Source: Cysteiniphilum marinum
Lineage (GTDB): Bacteria > Pseudomonadota > Gammaproteobacteria > Francisellales > Francisellaceae
Length of the DNA stretch: 64,000 bases
Assembly (NCBI RefSeq): GCF_014857925.1
Contig: NZ_JACYVZ010000001.1
Location: 62,001-126,000 of the forward strand
Reading direction: 5' to 3'
Of the stretch, positions 27,438-36,690 are shown piece after piece. Position 1 is the stretch's first letter, and each line of letters starts with the position of its first letter. Both the position numbers and the translations under genes were made by a program. The notes beneath the pieces were generated by a model that was given only the letters and a program-made list of their open reading frames with translations, made no database searches and was not told the DNA's origin.

Positions 27438-27443
27438 TATAAT
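27438..27443 (+). promoter_or_regulatory. Candidate -10 element of the gcvT promoter
   Basis: A perfect TATAAT lies 41 bp before the gcvT start. The -35 position holds only TTTATT (17-bp spacing), so an activator may be needed. No glycine-riboswitch-like fold was recognised in the 27292-27483 leader. Confidence 0.4.
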
Positions 27444-27483
27444 GAGCCCTCGACGTAAGAGGATTAAGCCACACGAGGTTATC

Positions 27484-28590
27484 ATGGGATTAAGAACACC
27501 TTTATATGAAAAGCATTTACAACACAATGCACGAATGGTTGACTTTGCTGGCTGGGAGATGCCTATTCAATATCAAGGCGTGATTGAAGAGCATCATGCG
27601 GTACGCAAAAGTGCCGGCATGTTTGATGTTAGCCATATGCTAACGGTTGACATTGTTGGCAAGGATGCAAAGCGCTTTATTCGATTTTTATTAGCCAATG
27701 ATATTAATAAGATACCACAAGGTAAGGCATTGTATTCTTGCATGCTCAACGAAGAGGCAGGCATCGTTGATGATCTTATCGCTTATCATTTTAGGGATGA
27801 CTTTATTCGTTTGGTGATTAATGCGGGTAATCGCACAACAGATGTTCAGTGGATGAATAAACATAAAAGCAACTTTGATGTAAAGATTAATGTGCGTGAT
27901 GATCTAGCAATTATTGCCGTGCAAGGGCCAGAGGCGCGTCAAAAAGCTGATGTTGCATTAGCAAACTTAGCTACAGAAGAGGTGAAAAACCTAAAACCAT
28001 TTACCATGTACAAAAATGGTGAATGCATGATTGCACGCACTGGTTATACGGGTGAAGATGGCTATGAAATCTCACTGCCTGCAGATGAGGTAGCTGCATT
28101 TTGGGATAAGTTGATTGAAGAGGGTGTTACTCCTTGTGGTTTAGCTTCACGCGATACATTACGCTTAGAGGGGGGGATGAATCTTTATTCCCAAGATATG
28201 GATCAAACGACAACACCAATTGAGTCAGCATTAATGTGGACAGTATCATTAACCGATGATCGAGACTTTGTCGGTAAAGAGGCGTTACTAAATAAAAAAC
28301 CTGCGATTGATAGCAAGCTTGTTGGCTTGGTACTTTTGGATCGCGGTGTACTGCGTCATGGTCAAAAGGTTGTGGTTGAAGGAAGTAGTAAAACAGGGGT
28401 TATCACCAGTGGCACTTTCTCACCAACGCTATCAGAAAGTATAGCGCTTGCACGTATTCCTAAAGATGCTGAGAATGTATTTGTTGAAATCCGCAATAAA
28501 CAAATACCGGCTAAAATTGTGCAGTTTCCTTTTGTACGCAAAGGCGAAAAAGTATATAAAGAATGCCAAAAGGCAGTGACTGGAAATTAA
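27484..28590 (+). CDS. gcvT: Glycine cleavage system T protein (aminomethyltransferase)
   Basis: GcvT moves the aminomethyl carbon from lipoyl-GcvH to tetrahydrofolate and releases ammonia. From ATG 27484 (GAGG at 27475-27478) the protein has 368 residues: LYEKHLQHNARMVDFAGWEMPIQY, the folate-site FDVSHMLTVDI, MIARTGYTGEDGYEIS and the DTLRLEGGMNLY substrate loop. An in-frame start at 27433 would add 17 residues overlapping the promoter region and is rejected. Followed after 39 bp by gcvH. Confidence 0.96.
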   Translation: MGLRTPLYEKHLQHNARMVDFAGWEMPIQYQGVIEEHHAVRKSAGMFDVSHMLTVDIVGKDAKRFIRFLLANDINKIPQGKALYSCMLNEEAGIVDDLIAYHFRDDFIRLVINAGNRTTDVQWMNKHKSNFDVKINVRDDLAIIAVQGPEARQKADVALANLATEEVKNLKPFTMYKNGECMIARTGYTGEDGYEISLPADEVAAFWDKLIEEGVTPCGLASRDTLRLEGGMNLYSQDMDQTTTPIESALMWTVSLTDDRDFVGKEALLNKKPAIDSKLVGLVLLDRGVLRHGQKVVVEGSSKTGVITSGTFSPTLSESIALARIPKDAENVFVEIRNKQIPAKIVQFPFVRKGEKVYKECQKAVTGN

Positions 28591-28629
28591 TATCTTAATG
28601 AATGACATATAAAACCTAAGGAGAAAAAA

Positions 28630-29013
28630 ATGGCAGAAATAAGAGAAGAATGTCGCTACAGCAAGTCGCATGAGTGGGTGCGTGTTGAGGGTGATATTGC
28701 CGTTTGTGGGATTGATGATTTCGCGCAATCAAGTGCGGGTGAGCTTGTATTTGTTGAGCTACCTGAATTAGATGATGAAGTAAAAGTAGGTGACGATGTC
28801 TGTGTTGTTGAATCAGTTAAAGCTGCATCGGATGTTTATGCACCAGTATCAGGGACAATTGTTGAAGTTAATGAGGCACTGGTTGACTCACCATCAATGG
28901 TTAATGAGGGGTGTTATGATGAGGGCTGGTTATTCAAAATTAAAATGGATGACCCAACTGAGTTAGATGATTTATTATCTGCAGAAGAATATGCAGATGA
29001 GCTTGATGCTTAA
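28630..29013 (+). CDS. gcvH: Glycine cleavage system H protein (lipoyl carrier)
   Basis: A 127-residue lipoyl-domain carrier that shuttles the methylamine group between the P, T and L proteins. The lipoylated lysine is Lys64 in VVESVKAASDVYAPVSG, the start is YSKSHEWVRVEGDIAVCGI and the end is the ALVDSPSMVNEGCYDEGWLF turn. AAGGAG lies 8 bases before the ATG. A strong terminator sits 18 bp after the stop, so gcvTH form a unit separate from gcvPA-gcvPB. Confidence 0.97.
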   Translation: MAEIREECRYSKSHEWVRVEGDIAVCGIDDFAQSSAGELVFVELPELDDEVKVGDDVCVVESVKAASDVYAPVSGTIVEVNEALVDSPSMVNEGCYDEGWLFKIKMDDPTELDDLLSAEEYADELDA

Positions 29014-29030
29014 GTTTGACATATAAAGAG

Positions 29031-29065
29031 ACGCCCGATGAGCTGTGATGACATCGGGCGTTTTT
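29031..29065 (+). terminator. Rho-independent terminator after gcvH
   Basis: Ten-base perfect arms ACGCCCGATG (29031-29040) and CATCGGGCGT (29052-29061) with an 11-base loop are followed by TTTTG. This ends the gcvTH transcript before the gcvP genes. Confidence 0.9.
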
Positions 29066-29109
29066 GTTTGTAATGATAAAATATGATTATAAATTTTTAA
29101 GTGTAATCA

Positions 29110-29129
29110 GGGGCGTATTGAATACGCCC
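29110..29129. repeat. 20-bp dispersed palindrome, copy 2
   Basis: GGGGCGTATTGAATACGCCC, one base different from the copies at 21480 and 34038. It lies 45 bp after the gcvH terminator. Confidence 0.8.
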
Positions 29130-29156
29130 TTGTAAGTAAGATGATAACAATGAAAA

Positions 29157-29249
29157 AATAAGTTGCACTACTTATTACCTCGCTCCTTGTGGGAGAGGTC
29201 GTGCAGCATTAAGCTGCGCGGGTGAGAGGTGATTAAAATTCAACTTATT
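29157..29249. repeat. 93-bp inverted-repeat element, copy 1
   Basis: The ends are AATAAGTTGCA and TTCAACTTATT. The interior has CCTTGTGGGAGAGGTCGTGC followed by the hairpin GCAGC-ATTAA-GCTGC. The same element recurs at 32230-32323, and its core at 36605-36675. It lies directly upstream of gcvPA and ends 26 bp before its start codon. Confidence 0.75.
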
Positions 29250-29274
29250 TTTTATCATGATATAAGGAGCCTAT

Positions 29275-30657
29275 ATGCCTTTTGTGCCGCATACCGAGCG
29301 TGACATTGATATGATGCTTTATACGATTGGAGCAAAAAAAGTTGAAGACTTGTTTGATGAAATTCCCCAATCGATCAAAAGTAAAAGCCATTTAAATTTG
29401 GCAGATGGTTTAAATGAGTGCCAAATGCATCGTTTGTTTAATGATAAGTGCGCTAAAAATATCCCACAAACCAACTTTATTGGTGCGGGTGCTTATCAGC
29501 ATTACACGCCAGCGATTGTCACGGATGTGATTAGTCGTGGTGAGTTTTATACTTCATATACCCCATATCAGGCAGAAGCCTCGCAAGGGACATTGCAAGT
29601 GATCTATGAATATCAAACCATGATTGCTTCATTAACGGGCATGGATATCTCTAATGCCTCGATGTACGATGGTGCCACAGCGTTAGCTGAAAGCGTATTG
29701 ATGGCAGTGCGTGCCAATAAGAAAATCAAGAGCAAGAAAGTGCTTATTACTGATGCGATTTTCCCGCAGTATGTCGATGTCATTAAGTCAATGACGCATG
29801 CCCAAGGGGTTGAGCTTGAGTTCTTAACGCCAAATCCAAGCGTTGGTAAAACTGAGATTAATGATTTACCTGAAATTGAAGTGGGTGATTATGCTGCTGT
29901 TATCGTGCCACAGGTTAACTTCTATGGTCAGATTACCGAGTTTGATGCAATCACCGATTGGGCGCATGAATCTTCAGTAATGGTTATCGGTCTTGTCAAT
30001 CCAATGACGCTAGGCTTGTTAAAAGCACCTGGCTATTGGGGAGAAGAGGAAGATGGTGCCGATATTGCTTGTGGCGATGGTCAAAGTTTAGGCTTGCCTT
30101 TAAGTGGAGGTGGTCCTTATTTTGGTTTTATTACAACGAAAGAAGAGTTGTCTCGTCAAATGCCAGGGCGCATTGTCGGACGCACAGTTGATGTTGATGG
30201 TAAAGAGGCTTTTTGTTTGACACTGCAAGCGCGTGAACAGCATATCAGACGCGCGAAAGCGACATCAAATATTTGTTCAAATCAAGGCTTACTTGTCACA
30301 GCAGCAACAGTTTATATGACACTGTTGGGGGCTGTTGGCTTAAAAGAAGTGGCATTACAATCGCACCAAAACACGCATCGATTGATAGAGAAGCTATCAA
30401 AGATATCAGGTGTTAAAGTTCGTTTCACACATAACTATATGTACGAAATGGTTGTGGACTTGCCGATTTCAGCTAAAGAGGCTAAAGCGCTTGCGACGAA
30501 AGAGCAGGTTCAGTTAGGTTATGATCTTGGACAATTTGATGCGCAACAGGTCAATAGCTTATTGGTATGTGTCACTGAAGTGCACAATGAGACAGACCTA
30601 AATCGTTATGTCGATGTATTAACAAAAGTTCTAGCAACCTGTGCAGCAGAGGTATAA
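29275..30657 (+). CDS. gcvPA: Glycine dehydrogenase (decarboxylating) subunit 1
   Basis: The N-terminal half-protein of split glycine decarboxylase, 460 residues, starting MPFVPHTERDIDMMLYTIGA. Family landmarks include FIGAGAYQHYTPAIV, FYTSYTPYQAEASQGTLQ and GGPYFGFITTKEELSRQMPG. It pairs with subunit 2 to decarboxylate glycine and load GcvH. A start codon 10 nt after AAGGAG is well placed. Only 3 bp separate it from gcvPB, so the two subunits are coupled. The split form is found in Legionella, Francisella and many Gram-positives, whereas Enterobacteria have a single GcvP. Confidence 0.96.
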   Translation: MPFVPHTERDIDMMLYTIGAKKVEDLFDEIPQSIKSKSHLNLADGLNECQMHRLFNDKCAKNIPQTNFIGAGAYQHYTPAIVTDVISRGEFYTSYTPYQAEASQGTLQVIYEYQTMIASLTGMDISNASMYDGATALAESVLMAVRANKKIKSKKVLITDAIFPQYVDVIKSMTHAQGVELEFLTPNPSVGKTEINDLPEIEVGDYAAVIVPQVNFYGQITEFDAITDWAHESSVMVIGLVNPMTLGLLKAPGYWGEEEDGADIACGDGQSLGLPLSGGGPYFGFITTKEELSRQMPGRIVGRTVDVDGKEAFCLTLQAREQHIRRAKATSNICSNQGLLVTAATVYMTLLGAVGLKEVALQSHQNTHRLIEKLSKISGVKVRFTHNYMYEMVVDLPISAKEAKALATKEQVQLGYDLGQFDAQQVNSLLVCVTEVHNETDLNRYVDVLTKVLATCAAEV

Positions 30658-30660
30658 TCA

Positions 30661-32115
30661 ATGACAGTTAGTTTTGAAAAATCAGCGGAAAACCGTAGAG
30701 CAAATTCACAAAAGTGGGCAGTGTCAGATGCTATTCATTTTGACCAAAAGCATTTGCGCGATGATAAGCCCTTATTACCAGAATTAGGTGAGCTTGAAGT
30801 CTTACGTCATTTCACCAAGTTATCGCAAAAGAATTTCTCGATTGATACGCAGTTTTATCCATTGGGTTCATGCACGATGAAGTACAATCCACGTATCGCG
30901 TTAAAGTGTGCCTTTAACCCATCGGTATTAAATATTCATCCTTATCAAGATGAGTTGACACAGCAGGGTTTGTTGGAGATGCTGTATGAGTTGCAAGAAA
31001 TCTTGAGCGAAGTCACTGGTATGGATGGTGTGTCGCTTGTGCCTTGTGCCGGGGCTCAAGGTGAGTTTGCCGGTGTGCAGATGATCAGAGCGTATCATAT
31101 TGCTAATAATGAAGCGCATCGCAATGAAATCATTGTGCCAGATGCCGCACATGGTACAAACCCTGCAACCGCGGTGATGGCAGGGTGCAAAGTGATTGAG
31201 ATTCCAACATCACTTAAAACCGGTGACATTGATATTGAGGCTTTAAAGAAGGTTCTAGGACCTAATACGGCAGGGATTATGCTAACCAACCCATCAACGA
31301 TGGGCGTATTTGAACGTGATATCGAACAGGTGGCTAAGCTTGTGCATGAGGCAGGCGGGCTTTTGTATTATGATGGCGCGAATTTAAATGCGATTATGGG
31401 TAAAGCCAAACCAGGCAAGATGGGCTTTGATGTAATGCATATGAATGTTCACAAAACCTTTGCAACACCGCATGGTGGTGGTGGTCCAGGAGGTGGTCCT
31501 ATTGCCGTGAATAAACGCTTATTACCTTATCTGCCAGTGCCAACCATTGTTAAAGAGGGTGATATCTATCGCATTAAAGGTAAAGAGGAAATTCCACAAA
31601 CCATTGGTGCGATGCATGCTTTTATGGGTAATGTTGGCGTGTTGATCCGTGCTTATGTTTACCTTAAAACATTAGGTGGCAATGGTTTAACCAAAGCCTC
31701 AGAGATTGCCACGTTAAATGCTAACTATATGATGGCACGTTTGAAGTTGGCAGGCTTTACTATTGCATTACCTGATCGTCGTGCGTCACATGAGTTTATC
31801 GTCTCATTAGCACCTGAGAAAAAAGCCTATGGTGTTAATGCCAATGATTTTGCTAAGCAGCTTTTGGATCACGATATGCATGCGCCAACGATGTATTTTC
31901 CATTGTTAGTGCCTGAGTGTTTATTGATTGAGCCGACTGAGACAGAAACGCGCGAGCAAATGGATCAGTTTGTTAATGCGATGATTGAAATTCGTGAGCT
32001 AGCACGAACAAATCCTGAGAAAATGAAAGAAGCGCCATTAACGCAACCGGTGAAACGCGTGGATGATGTTAAAGCCGTGCGCGAGTTGGATGTTGTCTTT
32101 GGACAGTGCTGCTAG
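30661..32115 (+). CDS. gcvPB: Glycine dehydrogenase (decarboxylating) subunit 2
   Basis: The PLP-binding subunit, 484 residues. The PLP lysine lies in [20 protein letters not shown]. Other landmarks are [32 protein letters not shown] and [14 protein letters not shown]. Together with GcvPA, GcvT, GcvH and Lpd, all encoded here, it completes the glycine cleavage cycle, which feeds one-carbon units to folate. Dispersed repeats follow the stop codon; no simple terminator with a T-run is seen, but a 17-bp-stem hairpin at 32160-32208 may serve. Confidence 0.96.
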   Translation: MTVSFEKSAENRRANSQKWAVSDAIHFDQKHLRDDKPLLPELGELEVLRHFTKLSQKNFSIDTQFYPLGSCTMKYNPRIALKCAFNPSVLNIHPYQDELTQQGLLEMLYELQEILSEVTGMDGVSLVPCAGAQGEFAGVQMIRAYHIANNEAHRNEIIVPDAAHGTNPATAVMAGCKVIEIPTSLKTGDIDIEALKKVLGPNTAGIMLTNPSTMGVFERDIEQVAKLVHEAGGLLYYDGANLNAIMGKAKPGKMGFDVMHMNVHKTFATPHGGGGPGGGPIAVNKRLLPYLPVPTIVKEGDIYRIKGKEEIPQTIGAMHAFMGNVGVLIRAYVYLKTLGGNGLTKASEIATLNANYMMARLKLAGFTIALPDRRASHEFIVSLAPEKKAYGVNANDFAKQLLDHDMHAPTMYFPLLVPECLLIEPTETETREQMDQFVNAMIEIRELARTNPEKMKEAPLTQPVKRVDDVKAVRELDVVFGQCC

Positions 32116-32126
32116 AGCTGGAAGAA

Positions 32127-32149
32127 GGGCGTATGCAATACTCCTCTAC
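32127..32149. repeat. Inverted, diverged copy of the 20-bp dispersed palindrome
   Basis: Read on the minus strand this is GTAGAGGAGTATTGCATACG followed by CCC, two changes from the GTAGGGGCGTATTGC.. copies at 21480 and 34038. The changes destroy one arm, so it is probably a decaying copy. Confidence 0.6.
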
Positions 32150-32159
32150 GAGTGTTTGG

Positions 32160-32208
32160 CTTCGACTTACGCTCAGCCTTCCTCACGTTGCCTGAGCGTA
32201 AGTCGAAG
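32160..32208. repeat. Perfect 17-bp hairpin of the CTTCGACTTACGCTCAG family
   Basis: CTTCGACTTACGCTCAG (32160-32176) and its exact complement (32192-32208) flank a 15-base loop. Related single or double arms occur at 36541-36600 and 55586-55660. It sits 45 bp after gcvPB. Confidence 0.8.
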
Positions 32209-32229
32209 GCAAGCAAGTAACGATGTATG

Positions 32230-32323
32230 AATAAGTTGCATCAGATAGCACCTCGCCCCTTGTGGGAGAGGTCGTGTAGCATTAAGCTGCGCGGGAGAGG
32301 GGGAAATTAAAGTGCAACTTATT
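32230..32323. repeat. 94-bp inverted-repeat element, copy 2
   Basis: Perfect 11-bp terminal inverted repeats AATAAGTTGCA/TGCAACTTATT enclose CCTTGTGGGAGAGGTCGTG and the TAGC-ATTAA-GCTGC hairpin. Copy 1 is at 29157-29249. It lies between gcvPB and the convergent DUF475 gene. Confidence 0.8.
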
Positions 32324-32343
32324 CTTGATTCATTACCAAGAGG

Positions 32344-33360
32344 TTATTTCGAGCGTTTATTTGCAATATTTGAATGAACAAATGCCACAATAATTAAACC
32401 AATACCAACCGTTCCTGTTAACCATTCTGGTACATGAGTATAGATTTTAATAAACATCACAACCGCTAAAAAGCCAATGGCGTAGTGTGCGCCGTGCTCA
32501 AGATAGCGAAATTTTGTTAAGGTTTGATGCTCAACAAAGAAAATGGTGAGTGAGCGTACATACATCGCACCAATTCCCAAACCAATCATGATAATAAAGA
32601 TATTTGTTGAAATGGCAAAGGCACCAATGACACCATCAAAGCTAAAAGACGCGTCTAATACTTCAAGATATAAAAAGCCCATAAGACCATTTTGCATAAC
32701 CTTGCCCGTCATGTTGCTACCAAAGGCGTGGTTTAATATTCCTAATGCTTCATGCACCATTAAGCCCATTAAAAAAGCAAGTGCCAGTGTACCAGCTTGA
32801 TTGCTATCTGAATTGTAAATAACGATAAAGCCAATAATTAATGCAAAGATAATATACCCCCCTGGGTAGTGACGAATCAGACTAATAAATCTATTCTCTT
32901 CAATCGCTGGAATCCAATGTAGCTCATGCTTCTCAGCAACGAAAAACTTCAAAAACACCATGATCAGAAAACCTCCACCAAACGCACAAATCGTAGGGAA
33001 ACCAAGCTCTAAGGCATGTTGGTAAGCAGCAGGATCATTGGTGGCAAGTTTAAAGACATCAAGGAAAGATAAGCTTGTCGTTACACTAACCAAAAGGATA
33101 GGGAAGATCAAGCGCATACCAAATACAGCAATTGGCAAACCAATCCAGATAAATATTTTTTGCCATTTTTTAGGCATTTTGGCAAGTACTTTGGCATTAA
33201 CAACTGCATTATCAAAACTCAATGAAATCTCCAAAAGAGATAATACCAAAATCAAATAAAGTGCATAAAGTTTATGTGTTGGTTCAAGCATGATGGCAGC
33301 AATGATGCCGACGATCGTGATGAAAAAAGCACTGTAAAAATATTTAAGGTTTTGATGCAT
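32344..33360 (-). CDS. DUF475 (TerC-superfamily) integral membrane protein
   Basis: A 338-residue polytopic protein with about nine membrane helices. The two acidic motifs typical of TerC/DUF475 are SLLEISLSFDNAVVNAKVLA and LEVLDASFSFDGVIGAFAIS; the paired aspartates are thought to line a metal path. Between them lie the soluble loop EKHELHWIPAIEENRF and LALAFLMGLMVHEALGILNH. Metal efflux or tellurite-related functions are known for TerC relatives but not shown for DUF475. It lies 13 bp upstream of nothing obvious in its own direction; ubiX ends 14 bp before its start, so both may share the ubiX transcript. Confidence 0.85.
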   Translation of the reverse strand: MHQNLKYFYSAFFITIVGIIAAIMLEPTHKLYALYLILVLSLLEISLSFDNAVVNAKVLAKMPKKWQKIFIWIGLPIAVFGMRLIFPILLVSVTTSLSFLDVFKLATNDPAAYQHALELGFPTICAFGGGFLIMVFLKFFVAEKHELHWIPAIEENRFISLIRHYPGGYIIFALIIGFIVIYNSDSNQAGTLALAFLMGLMVHEALGILNHAFGSNMTGKVMQNGLMGFLYLEVLDASFSFDGVIGAFAISTNIFIIMIGLGIGAMYVRSLTIFFVEHQTLTKFRYLEHGAHYAIGFLAVVMFIKIYTHVPEWLTGTVGIGLIIVAFVHSNIANKRSK

Positions 33361-33373
33361 GTTTTTTATCCTT

Positions 33374-33940
33374 TTATCCTTGCCATTGTTTCATTTGTGG
33401 TAAATTTAGCCCAAAAACGTCGAGTGTACGGTAAACAAAGTCATCGATAATGTCATCAAGTGCTTGCGGTTTATGATAAAAAGCAGGTACAGGTGGCATG
33501 ATAATCGCACCTGCTAATGTTGCTTTTTGCATATTTTCAATGTGTATTAAGCTAAAGGGGGTTTCTCTTAAGCAAATAATAAGTTTACGTCGCTCTTTGA
33601 GCACGACATCTGCAGCACGTGCGATTAACGAATCACCTATGCCATTAGCGATTTCAGCCAAGGTTTTGGTCGATGAGGGAATGATGATCATACCATCGGT
33701 TGGGTAGGAACCACTGGCAATTTTAGCGCCAATATCCGCATTGGCATAATAGCTATGCGCTAAGGATTTGATCTCTTGTGAGCGATACTCTGTTTCGTAT
33801 TCACGCGTCATTTCAGCAGGCTTTGATATGATTAAATGTGTTTCAATGCCTTGCAATTTTAGAACTTTGAGCATTCTGACAGCATATTCAATGCCAGTGG
33901 CACCGGATAACGCAATAATAATTCGATTATGTTTAAGCAT
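33374..33940 (-). CDS. ubiX: Flavin prenyltransferase UbiX
   Basis: UbiX makes prenylated FMN, the cofactor of UbiD decarboxylases. The 188-residue protein has the Rossmann-like start IIIALSGATGIEYAVRMLKV, the FMN-phosphate loop MIIIPSSTKTLAEIANGIGD with SLIARAADVVLKERRKLIIC, and the C-terminal RETPFSLIHIENM and AGAIIMPPVPAFY segments. Length and motifs are canonical. Its partner ubiD lies 1 kb away on the same strand with pcs between, so coordinated function in ubiquinone synthesis is likely. Confidence 0.95.
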   Translation of the reverse strand: MLKHNRIIIALSGATGIEYAVRMLKVLKLQGIETHLIISKPAEMTREYETEYRSQEIKSLAHSYYANADIGAKIASGSYPTDGMIIIPSSTKTLAEIANGIGDSLIARAADVVLKERRKLIICLRETPFSLIHIENMQKATLAGAIIMPPVPAFYHKPQALDDIIDDFVYRTLDVFGLNLPQMKQWQG

Positions 33941-34037
33941 GTGCTTGAGTAATAAAGTGATATTTTAAGTTGGTTGGGAGTATATACGACAGGTGCGATA
34001 TTTTACAGGGATTAATTCAGAGTAATTGTTTTTTGTA

Positions 34038-34057
34038 GGGGCGTATTGCATACGCCC
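34038..34057. repeat. 20-bp dispersed palindrome, copy 3
   Basis: GGGGCGTATTGCATACGCCC, identical to the copy at 21480-21499 including the preceding GTA and the following AATA. It lies between ubiX and pcs, 18 bp after the pcs stop. Confidence 0.8.
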
Positions 34058-34075
34058 AATACTTTTTATTTACAG

Positions 34076-34831
34076 CTAGTCTAAAGGCTTTAACGTGCGA
34101 TAAAGGCTAAATAGAAAATAGACCAAAATATAACTGACAATCGTCCAAGTCAAAAGGGCATTGGATGCTGGCCAAATAAGCGCTGAAGCAATCGTTGCTG
34201 CACCCCATATCAATGTGTAAATAAACATCAAAGAAATAATGGACTTACGTTTGCTTAGATAATTCATGCGTGATGGGTAAATGTATTTAATCGGCACAAA
34301 GGTCAAAATCGTTAGAGCAACAATAATTACAAGGTTAGTGATTCCTGAGAACTGGAAATAAATCAGATAATAAATTGCCAGATTCCAATAGCTTGGAAAG
34401 CCTTTAAAGAAATGATCTTTGGTTTTGGCATCAAGTTGACAAAACTGATAGCACGAAGCGAGCATGATCAAGATAAGTGCGAGTGTTTTAAAGCCATCAG
34501 GTACGACATCAGTGATGTAAACCCAAACAGCAGGGATAACCGCATAATTGGTGAAATCAATAATATTATCCAATAGCCCGCCATCTAAAGGGGCGAGTTT
34601 TTTGATATCAACACGACGTGCTAATGTGCCATCAGCAGCATCAATCAAAATCGCAATGACGACATAGAGAAAGGAAAGCTTTAAATAATGGATATAATCA
34701 AGATGATTCCCTAATAATTTAGCAGCATAAGCTTGTGCTGAGCTGGTTAAGGCTAGTACTGAGAAAACAGCACCACTAGCGGTAAATAAGTGTACGAACC
34801 ATGCGTAAATACGCTGAAACAAAATAGGCAT
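34076..34831 (-). CDS. pcs: Phosphatidylcholine synthase (CDP-alcohol phosphatidyltransferase)
   Basis: Pcs condenses CDP-diacylglycerol with choline to give phosphatidylcholine in the inner membrane. The 251-residue protein has about eight hydrophobic helices and the CDP-alcohol transferase signature D67-G68-x2-A71-R72, then G84-x3-D88-x3-D92 in DGTLARRVDIKKLAPLDGG. The 11-residue spacer between AR and G is longer than the usual 8, a trait of the bacterial Pcs group. The rest (FTNYAVIPAVWVYITDVVPD, GFPSYWNLAIYYLIYF) also matches Pcs. Such enzymes occur in Legionella and other host-associated bacteria. They need host- or environment-derived choline. Confidence 0.85.
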   Translation of the reverse strand: MPILFQRIYAWFVHLFTASGAVFSVLALTSSAQAYAAKLLGNHLDYIHYLKLSFLYVVIAILIDAADGTLARRVDIKKLAPLDGGLLDNIIDFTNYAVIPAVWVYITDVVPDGFKTLALILIMLASCYQFCQLDAKTKDHFFKGFPSYWNLAIYYLIYFQFSGITNLVIIVALTILTFVPIKYIYPSRMNYLSKRKSIISLMFIYTLIWGAATIASALIWPASNALLTWTIVSYILVYFLFSLYRTLKPLD

Positions 34832-34949
34832 AGACTTTTAATGTAAACTCAAAGTCCGCATAGGGTAGCAAAAAAAACTTAAGATAGAAAGCCTAAGAAA
34901 ATCTCTAATTAGAGTGTTGGTTTCAGAGAGTAAATAACTGAGGCATAAA

Positions 34950-36422
34950 TTAAATCTGTAAATCATTCCAAATAGCATCAACTTTATCAATAATATCTTG
35001 ACGCATGGTGATCACCTCACCCCATTCGCGTGTTGTTTCACCAGGGAGTTTATTGGTGGCATCTAATCCCATTTTTGAGCCTAGGCTAGCAATAGGCGAG
35101 GCAAAATCCAAATAATCAATCGGTGTATTATCAATTAAGGTCGTATCTCTTGTTGGGTCCATACGTGTAGTAATTGCCCAAATCACATCTTCCCACGAGC
35201 GCGTATTGATATCATCATCAACAACAATCACAAATTTGGTATACATGAATTGACGTAAAAATGACCAAACACCCATCATCACGCGTTTGGCGTGTCCTGG
35301 GTATTGTTTTTTGATACTAACGACTGCTAAGCGATAGGAACAACCTTCAGGTGGCAAATAGAAATCAACAATTTCAGGGAATTGCTTTTGAATAATGGGC
35401 ACGAATATCTCATTAAAGGCAACACCTAAAATAGCGGGCTCATCTGGTGGGCGTCCGGTGTAGGTGCTGTGATAAATTGGGTTTTTGCGATGAGTGATTT
35501 TCTCAACTGTGAATACAGGAAACTTTTCAACCTCATTATAATAACCAGTGTGATCACCAAAGGGGCCTTCCTCAGCGACATCATTAGGGTATATGAAACC
35601 CTCTAAAATAATCTCAGCATGCGCTGGTACCATAATATCTTCACCATGAAGTATTGAAGAGGTGAGCTCGGTTTTGCTACCACGCAATAATCCGGCAAAA
35701 GCATATTCAGAGAGCGTATCAGGAATGGGTGTCACCGCACCTAAAGTAGTCGCGGGATCAGCACCCAATGCCACACATACCGGAAAAGGTGTTTGCGGAT
35801 GGGCTTTGCACCAAGCTTGGTAATCAAGCGCGCCACCTCGGTGATGGAGCCAACGCATAATAAGGCGGTTCTTGCCAATGACTTGTTGGCGATAAATACC
35901 TAGGTTTAAACGCTCTTTGCGAATGCTATTAGTGATGGTTAAGCCCCATGTTACAAGTGGGGCAATATCCCCAGGCCAACAGGTTTGTATGGGCATTTGA
36001 TAAAAATCAATCTCTTCTTTATTGATGCTCACCTCACGGCATGGTGCATTTTTAATGACTTTAGGTGACATTTTTAAGACTTGCTTTAAGATCGGCATTT
36101 TATCCCAAGCATCTTTAAGCCCCTTTGGTGGCTCAGGTTCTTTTAAGTAAGCCAAAAGTTTACCAATTTCACGCAGTTGACTAACATCGTCCGCACCAAG
36201 TGCCAAAGCAATGCGTTTTTCAGTGCCAAATAAGTTGGTTAATACTGGCACGTCATGATTTTTTGGGTTTTCAAATAAAAGCGCGGGTCCTTTGTTGCGA
36301 AGTACGCGTGATGAGATCTCAGTTATCTCTAGAAAGGGTGATACTTCTTGTTTGATGCGTTTTAGCTCACCCATTTCCTCTAAGTGATCTAAAAATTCGC
36401 GTAAGTCTCTGTAGTTCAGCAT
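34950..36422 (-). CDS. ubiD: 3-octaprenyl-4-hydroxybenzoate carboxy-lyase UbiD
   Basis: UbiD decarboxylates 4-hydroxy-3-polyprenylbenzoate in ubiquinone synthesis, using prenylated FMN made by UbiX. The 490-residue protein shows the standard sequence [27 protein letters not shown]-type [20 protein letters not shown] with HHRGGALDY, the catalytic-loop [20 protein letters not shown] with the conserved Glu, and [20 protein letters not shown]. Length is normal (E. coli 497). A 118-bp gap separates it from pcs downstream. Confidence 0.96.
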   Translation of the reverse strand: MLNYRDLREFLDHLEEMGELKRIKQEVSPFLEITEISSRVLRNKGPALLFENPKNHDVPVLTNLFGTEKRIALALGADDVSQLREIGKLLAYLKEPEPPKGLKDAWDKMPILKQVLKMSPKVIKNAPCREVSINKEEIDFYQMPIQTCWPGDIAPLVTWGLTITNSIRKERLNLGIYRQQVIGKNRLIMRWLHHRGGALDYQAWCKAHPQTPFPVCVALGADPATTLGAVTPIPDTLSEYAFAGLLRGSKTELTSSILHGEDIMVPAHAEIILEGFIYPNDVAEEGPFGDHTGYYNEVEKFPVFTVEKITHRKNPIYHSTYTGRPPDEPAILGVAFNEIFVPIIQKQFPEIVDFYLPPEGCSYRLAVVSIKKQYPGHAKRVMMGVWSFLRQFMYTKFVIVVDDDINTRSWEDVIWAITTRMDPTRDTTLIDNTPIDYLDFASPIASLGSKMGLDATNKLPGETTREWGEVITMRQDIIDKVDAIWNDLQI

Positions 36423-36540
36423 AAATGTCTTATCAATTTATCTAAAGATGGTACTTATGGTAATGATTCACGATGCAAAAAAGCAAGTATGATGCTTTGA
36501 TTTCTCTAAAGTGCAAAGTATTAACCATCCTCTTAGCATA

Positions 36541-36675
36541 GTCGAAGGGTTGTAGTTAAGATCGAACGCATTATGGCTTCGACTGACGCTCAACCAACGT
36601 CAAATAACCTATTCCCTTGTGGGAGAACTCATGCAGCATAAGCTGCACGGGTGAGGGCAGACGCTTAAAGCAACT
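36541..36675. repeat. Composite of two dispersed repeats upstream of fur
   Basis: 36541-36600 holds degraded arms of the CTTCGACTTACGCTCAG family (AGTCGAAGGG.. and GGCTTCGACTGACGCTCA). 36605-36675 holds the core of the 93-bp element (CCCTTGTGGGAGAACTC, the hairpin GCAGC-ATAA-GCTGC, then AAAGCAACT) without its left end. Together with the MITE-like element below they fill most of the 538-bp gap between ubiD and fur. Confidence 0.65.
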
Positions 36676-36690
36676 GTTTTTGTTTGGTAA

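Noticed and set aside
27292-27483. Glycine riboswitch before gcvT
   Set aside because: No tandem aptamer-like pairing could be recognised and the space after the -10 element is too short for one.
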